A stretch of DNA of 7,079 nt from an uncultured Desulfomonile sp. Its GTDB lineage: Bacteria; Desulfobacterota; Desulfomonilia; Desulfomonilales; Desulfomonilaceae. The stretch's first letter is position 1, and every line of letters begins with the position of its first letter. Made by a program: the position numbers and the translations under genes. The notes under the pieces were generated by a model. That model searched no databases. It saw nothing but the letters and a program-made list of their open reading frames with translations, and was not told where the DNA came from. The stretch spans positions 1 to 7,079 of the forward strand of contig CAIXMD010000002.1 in assembly GCA_903920415.1 (NCBI GenBank). The letters run 5' to 3'. Shown here piece by piece: positions 1-6,911 of this stretch.

Positions 1-1009
1 CGATTTCCTGAGGCGATTCACCGCCGATAGGGAGCCCAATGGGTGCATGGCACCTCATTAAATCACCCTGACTAAAGCCTTCAGTCAGCAGAGCTTGATA
101 AATGATAGCAGTCTTGCGTCTGGATCCTATCATCCCTATGTAACCCGCTTTCGAACGCAAGGCCTGGGCAAGTACTATCCGGTCGTGAGCATGCCCACGA
201 GTGACGATCACGATGAATGAGTCTTCATCTACATTGAGTCTAAAAAAAGCCTGATCAAACGATTCGATGGCTAATACATCATCAGCGTCGGGAATCCTTT
301 GGTGATTAGCGAATTCGGAACGGTCGTCAATTACCACCACTCTGAAGTCCACGTATGCAGCCAAGTGAGCTACACATTCCCCCACATGACCTGCACCGAA
401 TATGTATACTGTGCCCTTAGGGTGCAGCCATTCGAGAAAAACAGGATGCTCAAATCCCGGTGCCTCCAATAACTGGACCGGTCTCAAAAGGCGTGCCTCG
501 GGAATAGCCTTCAGCGCTTTGTCCTCATCAATAAATCCGCCGATTCTGGAACCGTTATCATCGATAAGCAGGTGATCCAACGGAAGGTCCGAATTACCTC
601 CCACCGACATGCAAATCGGTGTGAGCAGGTATCCGGATATTCTCTCCTTTGAAAATTCCAGCATATGTCTGAAAATTTTTTCTTGCACCTTGTTCCCGAC
701 GTTCACGAACTCCACGAGGACTTCAGCATCACCCCCGCAAATCATTTCCGTGGATTGAGAGTCGTTTCCATGGAAAGCAAATACGACCCTGTGGGAGGTG
801 CTCGTCTGCAATGCGCAAATAGCGAACTGTTTGACATTGGCCTCAAAAAGGCCGCCCCCTATTGTTCCCACGATGCTTCCGTCAAAACGGACCAGGAAGC
901 GGGTTCCTAAGTGTCTGGGTGAAGAACCCCTTACCGAAAGTATTGTGGCCAGAACAAAGTCCCGGCCTAAATCAAATTGTTCGACTGCGGCTCGCCAGAT
1001 CGACAGCAT
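1..1009 (-). CDS. xdhC: XdhC/CoxI-family Moco maturation protein (partial, C-terminus off window)
   Basis: XdhC-family proteins bind molybdenum cofactor in the cytoplasm and help its sulfuration and insertion into xanthine-dehydrogenase/CO-dehydrogenase-type enzymes. I translated 336 codons, open to the window edge. The N-terminal XdhC_CoxI domain shows GSSPR (residues 28-32), DGSIVGTIGGG (43-53) and the family hallmark MICGG (89-93) with its cysteine. The C-terminal domain is Rossmann-like: GAGHVG (205-210) is a GxGxxG loop, followed by VIDDR (226-230), TRGHAHD (270-276), IGSRRK (294-299) and CHAPIGLPIGGESP (320-333). That last motif normally sits near the family's C-terminus, so probably only a few tens of residues are missing. 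The ATG start has GAGGAG four bases upstream. The gene lies 322 bp behind the moeA pair on the same strand, which fits a shared role in Moco supply. The family is near certain; which enzyme it serves cannot be seen here. Confidence 0.93.
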   Translation of the reverse strand, partial: MLSIWRAAVEQFDLGRDFVLATILSVRGSSPRHLGTRFLVRFDGSIVGTIGGGLFEANVKQFAICALQTSTSHRVVFAFHGNDSQSTEMICGGDAEVLVEFVNVGNKVQEKIFRHMLEFSKERISGYLLTPICMSVGGNSDLPLDHLLIDDNGSRIGGFIDEDKALKAIPEARLLRPVQLLEAPGFEHPVFLEWLHPKGTVYIFGAGHVGECVAHLAAYVDFRVVVIDDRSEFANHQRIPDADDVLAIESFDQAFFRLNVDEDSFIVIVTRGHAHDRIVLAQALRSKAGYIGMIGSRRKTAIIYQALLTEGFSQGDLMRCHAPIGLPIGGESPQEI

Positions 1010-1013
1010 GGAT

Positions 1014-1019
1014 CTCCTC
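1014..1019 (-). promoter_or_regulatory. Ribosome binding site of xdhC
   Basis: On the minus strand GAGGAG stands four bases before the ATG at 1009. It fixes the xdhC start. The same motif and spacing recur before the TTG start of moeA2. Confidence 0.75.
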
Positions 1020-1047
1020 GAATATCGTCTTATCTCAAAGGGTTTTA

Positions 1048-1062
1048 CGGAAAGCACTTCCG
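1048..1062 (-). other. Small hairpin in the xdhC leader
   Basis: CGGAA and TTCCG form a perfect 5-bp stem around a 5-base loop, 38 bases upstream of the xdhC start codon. It lies inside the transcript predicted from the promoter at 1087-1115. It is followed by AAAA rather than a U run, so it does not look like a terminator. It may be fortuitous. I could not match the leader to a known Moco riboswitch. Confidence 0.3.
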
Positions 1063-1086
1063 GCTCAAATGGCTTCTAAATGTGGC

Positions 1087-1115
1087 AGAGTAAGGATGCA
1101 TACGATTCTTGTCAA
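1087..1115 (-). promoter_or_regulatory. Candidate sigma70-type promoter for xdhC
   Basis: Read on the minus strand, a perfect -35 hexamer TTGACA (1110-1115) is followed after exactly 17 bases by TACTCT (1087-1092). The latter keeps the key T, A and final T of a -10 box but matches only 3 of 6 positions. A transcript would start near 1080 and carry a leader of about 70 bases before xdhC. The prediction rests on motif and spacing only. Confidence 0.4.
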
Positions 1116-1291
1116 GGCCTTGTACAATCTAGAAATGCTCCGCATCTCGTTAGGCGGGTGCTCCTGTATAGCCTGCGAATCCAAGAGTGGATGTTCTCTC
1201 GTATTTGATTGTCAATGAAGTTTCGAAAATATGCGCCATAGGGTCGGTGTGCAGTGTTGATTTTCTCAACTGCAAAATGGCTTAAGAGTCG

Positions 1292-1308
1292 AAGTCCGTA
1301 ACAGACTT
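1292..1308 (-). terminator. Hairpin downstream of moeA2, weak terminator or 3'-end structure
   Basis: On the minus strand AAGTCTG, loop TTA, CGGACTT forms a 7-bp stem with one G-T pair, starting 24 bases after the moeA2 stop codon. No U-rich run follows directly (the next bases are CGACTC), so it is not a textbook intrinsic terminator. It could stabilise the 3' end or attenuate read-through into xdhC. Confidence 0.3.
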
Positions 1309-1331
1309 ACAAAGCTATTTATCGTAGTTCA

Positions 1332-3263
1332 TCACATTGTTGTTGGTTCCGGAATCTCGTCACCGGTCCGTTCAACTCCATACCCTCCCAGAGCCAGCAC
1401 CCGCTTTTTAAATGCCGGGGTCCTTATGACCTCCAATAGGGTCACCATTTTTTCGTCGTTCATAAATTCCTCCGGGATTACAAGATCATACTGTTCAGTT
1501 GCCACAGGGAGGAAATCAAGTCCGAGAGCCCGTGCCGCCGCAAGTACTCCCATGCCCACGTCGGCTACGCCGGAAAGCACGGCTACAGCTACTGAAGTAT
1601 GTGTGTATTCCTCCATCTGGTAGCCTTTGACTTGTTGTGGATCAATACCTGCCAATTCTAAATGATAATCGAGGAGCACCCTGGTACCGGCCCCTGCCTG
1701 CCGATTGATAAAGGTGACATCCTCTCGAATCAGATCCTCAAATCCTCCGATGGATTTGGGATTGCCTTTGAGGACAATGAATCCTTGCTCTCTCATGACC
1801 CCGTGAATCACCTTAACAGGAATGTCCCCGATGTACTTTCGAATGTACGACCAATTGTAGAGGCCGGTCTTCACGTCCAGCAAGTGTGAGGTAGCAATAT
1901 GAGCAGTCCGTTTTTTTAATGCCAATAGACCTCCAAGACTACCCACATGACTCGATGAAAGGAAAAGGTTGTGAGGAATGAGTTCGTCGGCCAGAAGATC
2001 CAAAGTCAGGTCGTGGCTTCCGATAATTACCACCGTCCGATCTATCGCTTCCGAGGGCCTGAGAAGCTCTACCTTTACCAATGCCGCCTGCTCGATCCCT
2101 TCAGTCCGAGCTGGAATTCTTATAATACCGTCCGCTCTTGTAAGTGTTGTAATGGAACCCGCTCCTCGAGGAAGAGGAGCCGCAATCACTCTGTCACCAA
2201 CTTTACCCAACTTGACGCGAAAAAATTCTTCCCTGCCGAGCTTAGATGGAATCTTCCTGGCCGTCAGAGCTGTAATAGTAGGCCGGCAATGACTCGGGAG
2301 TCCTTGCATGGCCTCCAGTACTGGCAGTCCGAAGACTTCAAAGGACAAAATAGAGGAAACAGGATAGCCGGGATTGCCAATGACAGGCTTGTCCTCAACC
2401 ACTCCCAGAATGGTAGGCTTGCCGGGCATCATGGCCACACCGTGGACGAGGACTTCGCCAAGCTCCCGGATAGCTGCCGCAGTATAGTCTTCACTACCTG
2501 CCGACGATCCGGCATTGACCACCACGAGATGAAAATCGGAACGGACTCCGGCAAGGATGGCATCTTTAATCAGGTCGAATTGGTCCGGTACAATCGGATG
2601 TCTCACAGCGGCACCGCCAACATTCTCTACAAGGCCGGAAAGTATGATCGTGTTGAATTCCACTACTCGTCCAGGCGCTGGGTCACCCGATTCTAGACTA
2701 TCCGGCGCAACAAGTTCAGATCCGGTCGGGATCAGTAGTACTCTAGGTTTTTCGATAACTTGCAGGTGATAAATACCTCCAGAGAGAAGGGCTCCCTGTT
2801 CGTAAGCGGTGACCACATGGCGCGCTGGAAGAATCATCTCGGATGCCACAAAGTCTTCTCCCACTCGCCGTACATTTTCCCAGGGAACCAAGGCCTTCTC
2901 GATCTCAAAGGCGACTTCATTGAGGAAGTTTACGTTTTCTATCATTATGACTGCATCGGTCGAGTCAGGAATAGGTAGGCCCGTGTTAATGGGCCATGCA
3001 TTAAGACCTATTTCTAAAAGAATCGGACTGTCTGGACCAGCTCCGAAGGTGTCCCTCGAACGGACTGCGAACCCATCCATTGCAGCCGTATGAAAGTGTG
3101 GAGAAGAGAGCTTGGCATAAACAGGGATGGCCGTCACCCTACCACGGGCCTCTTCAACCAATACAGTTTCAGATTTTGGAAAGCTTTTCCTGGGGAGCCG
3201 GCTGAAAAAAATTGCCAGAGCTTCTTCCGGGGTTTTCATGTCCAGATATATATTCCTTCTCAA
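1332..3263 (-). CDS. moeA2: MoeA molybdopterin molybdenumtransferase fused to a PBP-like domain
   Basis: MoeA inserts metal into adenylated molybdopterin, the last step of Moco synthesis in the cytoplasm. Residues 9-402 are a full MoeA: TAAMDGFAVR (59-68) and VRRVGEDF (131-138) carry the conserved aspartates, NAGSSAGSEDY (250-260) is the molybdopterin-binding loop, then HGVAMMPGKP (274-283), and domain IV covers about 325-402. Residues 408-640 form a type-2 periplasmic-binding-like domain, with IGSHD (414-418), NRQAGAGTR (520-528) and a HTSVAVAVLSG stretch (555-565). No signal peptide precedes it, so it should act inside the cell, plausibly as an oxyanion or ligand sensor (inference). At 643 residues it is about 230 longer than plain MoeA. 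I chose the TTG start because GAGGAG sits four bases before it. An ATG at 3239 is the alternative but lacks a good site. The start overlaps the end of moeA1, implying co-transcription. Confidence 0.9.
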   Translation of the reverse strand: MRRNIYLDMKTPEEALAIFFSRLPRKSFPKSETVLVEEARGRVTAIPVYAKLSSPHFHTAAMDGFAVRSRDTFGAGPDSPILLEIGLNAWPINTGLPIPDSTDAVIMIENVNFLNEVAFEIEKALVPWENVRRVGEDFVASEMILPARHVVTAYEQGALLSGGIYHLQVIEKPRVLLIPTGSELVAPDSLESGDPAPGRVVEFNTIILSGLVENVGGAAVRHPIVPDQFDLIKDAILAGVRSDFHLVVVNAGSSAGSEDYTAAAIRELGEVLVHGVAMMPGKPTILGVVEDKPVIGNPGYPVSSILSFEVFGLPVLEAMQGLPSHCRPTITALTARKIPSKLGREEFFRVKLGKVGDRVIAAPLPRGAGSITTLTRADGIIRIPARTEGIEQAALVKVELLRPSEAIDRTVVIIGSHDLTLDLLADELIPHNLFLSSSHVGSLGGLLALKKRTAHIATSHLLDVKTGLYNWSYIRKYIGDIPVKVIHGVMREQGFIVLKGNPKSIGGFEDLIREDVTFINRQAGAGTRVLLDYHLELAGIDPQQVKGYQMEEYTHTSVAVAVLSGVADVGMGVLAAARALGLDFLPVATEQYDLVIPEEFMNDEKMVTLLEVIRTPAFKKRVLALGGYGVERTGDEIPEPTTM

Positions 3264-4518
3264 TGTTCTCCTCGATCCAGTGTGAAAAAAGATTTATCGT
3301 AACCAAGTCTCCCTTGTACCGTCCCTCACAGTCCTCATTGATTCTGATATATCCATCGGCGCGGACCATTCCTGATATCATGCCGGATTTTGCTGGAATA
3401 GGCAGAGCAATTATCCTTCCTTCCTTCACCTGCAGCCGCACCCTAACAAAATCCATTCTGCCTTCCTTAGAGGGCACGTTTCGGCTTAGAAATGCTTGCA
3501 AAGATGGCCTGAGAAAGGGAGTTACCACATTCTCTCCCTCCAGACGGCGAATGAGCGGCACTACAAATTGTTCAAAGCATATCATTGCGCTGGCCGGGTG
3601 GCCGGGAAGCCCGATGACCGGATGTAAGCCGACCCGTGCCAATATGAGAGGTTTTCCGGGAGATACGGAAACTCCGTGGAACAAGATTTCGGAATCCTCG
3701 TAGGCTTGAATGGCCTCAATCACAAAGTCCCGACTCCCCATGGAACTCCCACCTGAAATCAATAAGAGATCGGCAGATGTCAGCCCCTGGGCTATCCGAG
3801 CAGAGAGATCCTTCACCCTGTCGGCAGCGATTCCAATCCAGAAAGGCTTGGCGTGAGTTTCTATTATGCCCGCAGTTAGTGTGTACCTATTTACGTCCCG
3901 GACACATCCAGGTGGCGGGGTCTGTTCAATAGGGACTATTTCGTCACCGGAGCTTATCACAGCGACATGAACCGTTTTAAAAACTGATACCTTTGTTCGT
4001 CCCATGGACGCCAGCAGTCCCAAATCCTGAGGCCGGAGTCTATGCCCAGTATTGAGCAAGGTTACTCCAGCCTTGAAGTCCTCACCCTTTCTCACCACAT
4101 TGTCAAATGGAGCTACAGCTTTGAGTATTTCAATCGTGTCGTGGCCCAGGTCCTCTGAGTGTTCCAGCATTACTACCGCATCGGCGTTGGCCGGTATGGC
4201 TCCACCTGTCCAAATGCGGACCGCTTGACCGGATCTGAGCCTTAAGTTGGAGATTTCACCCATAGCCGCTTCACCAACAACATTAAGTAGAGCCGGTGAA
4301 GCCTCAGTAGCGCCGAAAGTATCTCCACAGCGAACAGCGAAACCGTCCATAGTGGACCGATCAAAAGGCGGCAGATCTTCAGAAGATTTTATTGGCTCAG
4401 ATACGACGCGAAATAAACCCTGCTCAATAGGGATTCCTTCCACATCTCGAGGCCCAAATTTTCTCAAAAGTTCCCTGGCCTCTTGGAGAAGAAGAACCTT
4501 CAAAAAAGGTTTGTGCAT
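3169..4518 (-). CDS. moeA1: Molybdopterin molybdenumtransferase MoeA, with C-terminal extension
   Basis: This is a plain MoeA of 449 residues from the ATG at 4518; the family is usually 400-420. It would insert molybdate, or possibly tungstate, into adenylated molybdopterin. Visible motifs in order are DRSTMDGFAVR (53-63), GGAIPANADAVVM (105-117), VVRKGEDF (141-148), the binding loop ISGGSSMGSRDF (254-265), HGVSVSPGKP (281-290), GLPGHPAS (303-310) and domain IV at about 335-411. All key acidic residues are present. Residues 412-449 go beyond the usual domain end and are polar; most are encoded in DNA that also encodes the start of moeA2 in another frame. A GTG nine codons upstream (4545) is possible, but it lacks a ribosome site and would leave only about a ten-base leader after the predicted promoter. 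This gene is first in the minus-strand operon. Confidence 0.92.
   Translation of the reverse strand: MHKPFLKVLLLQEARELLRKFGPRDVEGIPIEQGLFRVVSEPIKSSEDLPPFDRSTMDGFAVRCGDTFGATEASPALLNVVGEAAMGEISNLRLRSGQAVRIWTGGAIPANADAVVMLEHSEDLGHDTIEILKAVAPFDNVVRKGEDFKAGVTLLNTGHRLRPQDLGLLASMGRTKVSVFKTVHVAVISSGDEIVPIEQTPPPGCVRDVNRYTLTAGIIETHAKPFWIGIAADRVKDLSARIAQGLTSADLLLISGGSSMGSRDFVIEAIQAYEDSEILFHGVSVSPGKPLILARVGLHPVIGLPGHPASAMICFEQFVVPLIRRLEGENVVTPFLRPSLQAFLSRNVPSKEGRMDFVRVRLQVKEGRIIALPIPAKSGMISGMVRADGYIRINEDCEGRYKGDLVTINLFSHWIEENIEKEYISGHENPGRSSGNFFQPAPQEKLSKI
3268..3273 (-). promoter_or_regulatory. Ribosome binding site supporting the TTG start of moeA2
   Basis: GAGGAG lies four bases before TTG at 3263, inside the moeA1 reading frame. 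The same motif and gap precede the xdhC ATG. The in-frame ATG at 3239 has only AAGG about 15 bases away. The TTG is therefore preferred, though the short spacing leaves doubt. Confidence 0.55.
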
Positions 4519-4562
4519 GATGATTTCTCTTGAATTGGTAATCACTGGTGCTTCGGCAATGA

Positions 4563-4591
4563 AGAATAGCAGGTGAATGAGCTTATGTCAA
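4563..4591 (-). promoter_or_regulatory. Sigma70-type promoter of the moeA1-moeA2 operon
   Basis: On the minus strand a perfect -35 box TTGACA (4586-4591) is followed after exactly 17 bases by TATTCT (4563-4568), 4 of 6 matches to the -10 consensus including T, A and final T. Transcription would start near 4556, giving a leader of about 38 bases to the ATG at 4518. It lies in the intergenic region shared with the divergent permease gene. Confidence 0.6.
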
Positions 4592-4708
4592 AATTGTCCA
4601 AACTGATCGACAACTCCACTACTGTACTTTCAACTCGAAGAAGGTCACACATTCTGATATCTTTATGAGTGAAAGATTTGCCGAACAGAAATCACGCAAC
4701 CAGTGAGT

Positions 4709-4714
4709 GAGGGG
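4709..4714 (+). promoter_or_regulatory. Ribosome binding site deciding the permease start
   Basis: GAGGGG lies six bases before the ATG at 4721. Two other in-frame starts, GTG at 4703 and ATG at 4715, precede or abut this motif and so could not use it. The ATG at 4721 is therefore the best start. Confidence 0.7.
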
Positions 4715-4720
4715 ATGTGC

Positions 4721-6019
4721 ATGGGAAGTGATATAACCCAAAAAGTGTTACGGTATCGCTGGATTATTTTCTGGATAATGGCCTTGGCGTACGTATTCGT
4801 GTATTTTCACAGGCTCTGTCCGGCTGTCGTGGCCCTAGATCTTCAAAGAGATCTTCAGGCATCCGGCTGGTTCATGGGGCTTCTTGCATCCGCTTACTTT
4901 TATCCCTATGCTCTGATGCAATTTCCCGCAGGGCTCCTGTCGGACTCTCTCGGACCGAGAAAAACGGTTACCTGTTTTCTGGTGATCGCGGGGGTCGGAA
5001 GTCTTGTCTTCGGTATGGCCACAGGCATGGATGTGGCGGTCGTTGCAAGAGTCATGGTCGGACTTGGAGTCTCAATGGTTTTTATTCCCACAATGAAGAT
5101 TCTTTCTGCATGGTTTAGGGTACGTGAATTTGCTTTCATGACAGCAATTCTCAATACCATGGGAGGAATCGGCGCTCTGACGGCAGCTACACCGCTAGCA
5201 TTGACGACAGAATCATACGGATGGCGGTTTTCTTTTGAAATAATCGGCGCAGGAACCCTTCTCATAGCGCTGTTTGTCTGGATCCTCGTACGTAATCGGC
5301 CTGAGGAAATCGGCTGGCCCTCACTGGCAGAGATCGATCACATAGGGCCGGGAGCCTCTGCAAAGCCCCCAGTGATTCCCCTTTGGGAAGGTGCCCGCCG
5401 CGTCCTGACAGAAAAATATTTCTGGCCAATTGCAGTTTGGTTTTTTTGCCTCGTGGGGATATTCTTCAGCTTCGGCGGCTTGTGGGCAGGTCCTTTTCTC
5501 ATGCATACGTATGGAATGACTCGTACCGAAGCCGGTAACATTCTCAACATGATCGCAGTTGGCCTGATCGTCGGTAGCCCCCTGATCAGCTTTCTTTCAG
5601 ACAAAGTGTTCCGTAGCCGCAAGAAAGTTCTCATGCTTTTTTCATCAATTCTGTTCGTTTTACTCCTCGGTCTCAACTTCTTTCCTACAGGACTCTCTCG
5701 AATAACACTCTACGTGGGCATGTTGATATTTTCCATTTCGTCCTCAGCTATCGTGGTCATCGGCTTTACCACCACAAAAGAACTTTTTCCTGTCGAAATT
5801 GCGGGAACATCGGTTGGAACGGTCAACCTTTTTCCGTTCTTGGGCGGAGCCATACTCCAGCCAGTTCTTGGGTGGATCCTGGAAGCGTATCCCAAAGTTG
5901 GTCCCGGCGTCTATTCTCTCTCCGGCTACAGAGCCATGTTGGTGGTTCTTTTCGGGGCGTCAATCGTGGCACTGGCGAGCACATTTTTTATGAAGGAGAC
6001 GTTCCCTGCGCGCTCTTGA
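4721..6019 (+). CDS. Major facilitator superfamily (MFS) permease, substrate unknown
   Basis: This is a 432-residue inner-membrane secondary transporter with twelve predicted helices, at roughly 13-35, 50-70, 84-102, 104-126, 138-160, 172-192, 235-255, 270-290, 305-322, 328-350, 366-388 and 404-424. The loop between helices 2 and 3 has the MFS signature GLLSDSLGPRKT (71-82). The equivalent loop between helices 8 and 9 reads SDKVFRSRKK (293-302). A long polar central loop (about 193-232) separates the two six-helix halves, as usual. Length and layout suit an organic-anion or sugar-acid type MFS_1 member, but I see no motif that names the substrate. It is divergent from moeA1 and lies 28 bp before a glycosyltransferase gene on the same strand, so those two are probably co-transcribed. 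I found no clear promoter for it. Confidence 0.9.
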   Translation: MGSDITQKVLRYRWIIFWIMALAYVFVYFHRLCPAVVALDLQRDLQASGWFMGLLASAYFYPYALMQFPAGLLSDSLGPRKTVTCFLVIAGVGSLVFGMATGMDVAVVARVMVGLGVSMVFIPTMKILSAWFRVREFAFMTAILNTMGGIGALTAATPLALTTESYGWRFSFEIIGAGTLLIALFVWILVRNRPEEIGWPSLAEIDHIGPGASAKPPVIPLWEGARRVLTEKYFWPIAVWFFCLVGIFFSFGGLWAGPFLMHTYGMTRTEAGNILNMIAVGLIVGSPLISFLSDKVFRSRKKVLMLFSSILFVLLLGLNFFPTGLSRITLYVGMLIFSISSSAIVVIGFTTTKELFPVEIAGTSVGTVNLFPFLGGAILQPVLGWILEAYPKVGPGVYSLSGYRAMLVVLFGASIVALASTFFMKETFPARS

Positions 6020-6047
6020 AGCAATTACAGGTTGAGATAACCTTGTT

Positions 6048-6911
6048 ATGGATGTCCTCGTAGTTCGTGTCGGTGCACTCGGCGATATCATCCTAACCTT
6101 GCCCCTATTGGCTTCCATCAGAACTGCTCAACCCGATGCTGCCTTGAATTTTGTCGCAAACCGCGCCTACCTGGATCTTGTGCCTCCCGGCATTCACTGT
6201 CGAGCCATCGATCACAGAGACCAACTATGGCTTTTTTCGGAGCCCACAGAGGAATTAGGCTGCCGGCCCGTCTATGATCTAGCCTATGTAATTCTCAATA
6301 GCCCCATTTCGGTGGTCAATAATCTAAAGAGGGCAGGGTCCCGCTCCATACACCAAGTCTCGGCAAGACCGATGGCAGGAAAGCACATGGTGGAACACAT
6401 TCACGCGGGGCTCGGTATGCCCGTCCCTCCGAGACGCCCTGCACTTACCCACCTGGCCTCAGGGCACAAAGGAAATTTCTTCTGGATACATCCAGGAAGC
6501 GGAGGCCAGGCCAAGTGCCTGCCCTTGGAGTTTTTTGTGTCACTTTCCAAACTAATACAAAAATGTACAGGCTGGGATATCGTGGTTACTGCAGGTGAGG
6601 AAGACGAATTCCTCACGGGGCTTCCTGAATGGGAAGCCCTTATAAACCAGCCTCGATCGCGCCTTTTAAAATACAGGCCTTTGAGCCGACTCTGTAAAGA
6701 GCTGAGCAGCGCGCAGTTCTTCGTGGGTAACGATTCCGGAATGAGTCATCTGGCAGCTGGTCTCGGGATTCGCTCAGCTACTTTCTTCTTGACCACGGAT
6801 CCAAAGTACTGGGCTCCATGGGTTCCAGAAGATCAACTCAGAGTGATCGACTGCCGATCCGGGTTACCGAGCCTCATGGAAATGGAACGGCAATTGATAA
6901 AATTTCTCTGA
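6048..6911 (+). CDS. Glycosyltransferase family 9 (heptosyltransferase-like) protein
   Basis: GT9 enzymes move heptose or related sugars from nucleotide donors onto lipopolysaccharide core or other envelope glycans at the inner face of the membrane. The N-terminal half opens with RVGALGDIILTLP (7-19), where Asp13 matches the catalytic-base position known in WaaC. The C-terminal half has HPGSGGQAK (148-156), with the lysine of the donor phosphate site, and VGNDSGMSHLAAGLG (226-240), the GT9 signature that binds the nucleotide sugar, followed by TDPKYWAPW (250-258). At 287 residues it is shorter than typical 330-370-residue members, mostly through a compact middle, but both halves end normally and no frameshift is visible. 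The ribosome site before the ATG is weak, and no later start would keep the first motif. The acceptor is unknown, and no other envelope-glycan genes are in the window. Confidence 0.88.
   Translation: MDVLVVRVGALGDIILTLPLLASIRTAQPDAALNFVANRAYLDLVPPGIHCRAIDHRDQLWLFSEPTEELGCRPVYDLAYVILNSPISVVNNLKRAGSRSIHQVSARPMAGKHMVEHIHAGLGMPVPPRRPALTHLASGHKGNFFWIHPGSGGQAKCLPLEFFVSLSKLIQKCTGWDIVVTAGEEDEFLTGLPEWEALINQPRSRLLKYRPLSRLCKELSSAQFFVGNDSGMSHLAAGLGIRSATFFLTTDPKYWAPWVPEDQLRVIDCRSGLPSLMEMERQLIKFL

Larger units (their letters stand above)
1010..1331. other. 322-bp gene-free gap between moeA2 and xdhC
   Basis: No convincing gene lies here. The minus strand has a 25-codon frame beginning at an ATG near 1239, but it has no Shine-Dalgarno site. 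The plus strand carries only the tail of a reading frame opposite xdhC. The gap holds a hairpin just after moeA2 (1292-1308), two perfect TTGACA hexamers on the minus strand (1210-1215 and 1110-1115, exactly 100 bp apart), the candidate promoter built on the second, and a leader hairpin. This suggests that xdhC can be transcribed separately from the moeA pair. Confidence 0.55.

Noticed and set aside
1150..1180. Possible tRNA- or riboswitch-like fold around AGGC/GCCT in the gap
   Set aside because: Only a four-base stem pairs, and no cloverleaf or known Moco-riboswitch core could be assembled.
665..1218. Three overlapping plus-strand frames of 81-118 codons
   Set aside because: They mostly mirror the xdhC coding strand, which shows every family motif. 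Only the last extends into the gap, and it has no recognisable domain.
1162..1239. 25-codon minus-strand frame from an ATG in the xdhC upstream gap
   Set aside because: It has no Shine-Dalgarno motif and no recognisable peptide features; its length is expected by chance.
1971..2696. Plus-strand 241-codon open frame opposite moeA2
   Set aside because: It lies wholly antisense to well-conserved MoeA motifs, its product is low-complexity and rich in Arg, Ser and Asn, and no ribosome site or known domain is visible.
3205..3211. A run of seven T on the coding strand within the moeA1-moeA2 overlap as a programmed frameshift site
   Set aside because: Joining the frames would need a +1 shift, whereas such runs usually favour -1. 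moeA2 also has its own ribosome site and complete N-terminus, so no fusion product is required. A read error in the run is possible but would only create an unlikely MoeA-MoeA chain.
4594..4622. TTGTCC as -35 box of a permease promoter
   Set aside because: At 17 bases downstream the sequence is CACTAC, which does not resemble a -10 box. Other pairings such as TTTCAA with TGATAT need about 21 bases of spacing.
4703..4720. Upstream GTG or ATG starts for the permease
   Set aside because: GAGGGG overlaps or directly abuts these codons, while it stands six bases before the ATG at 4721.
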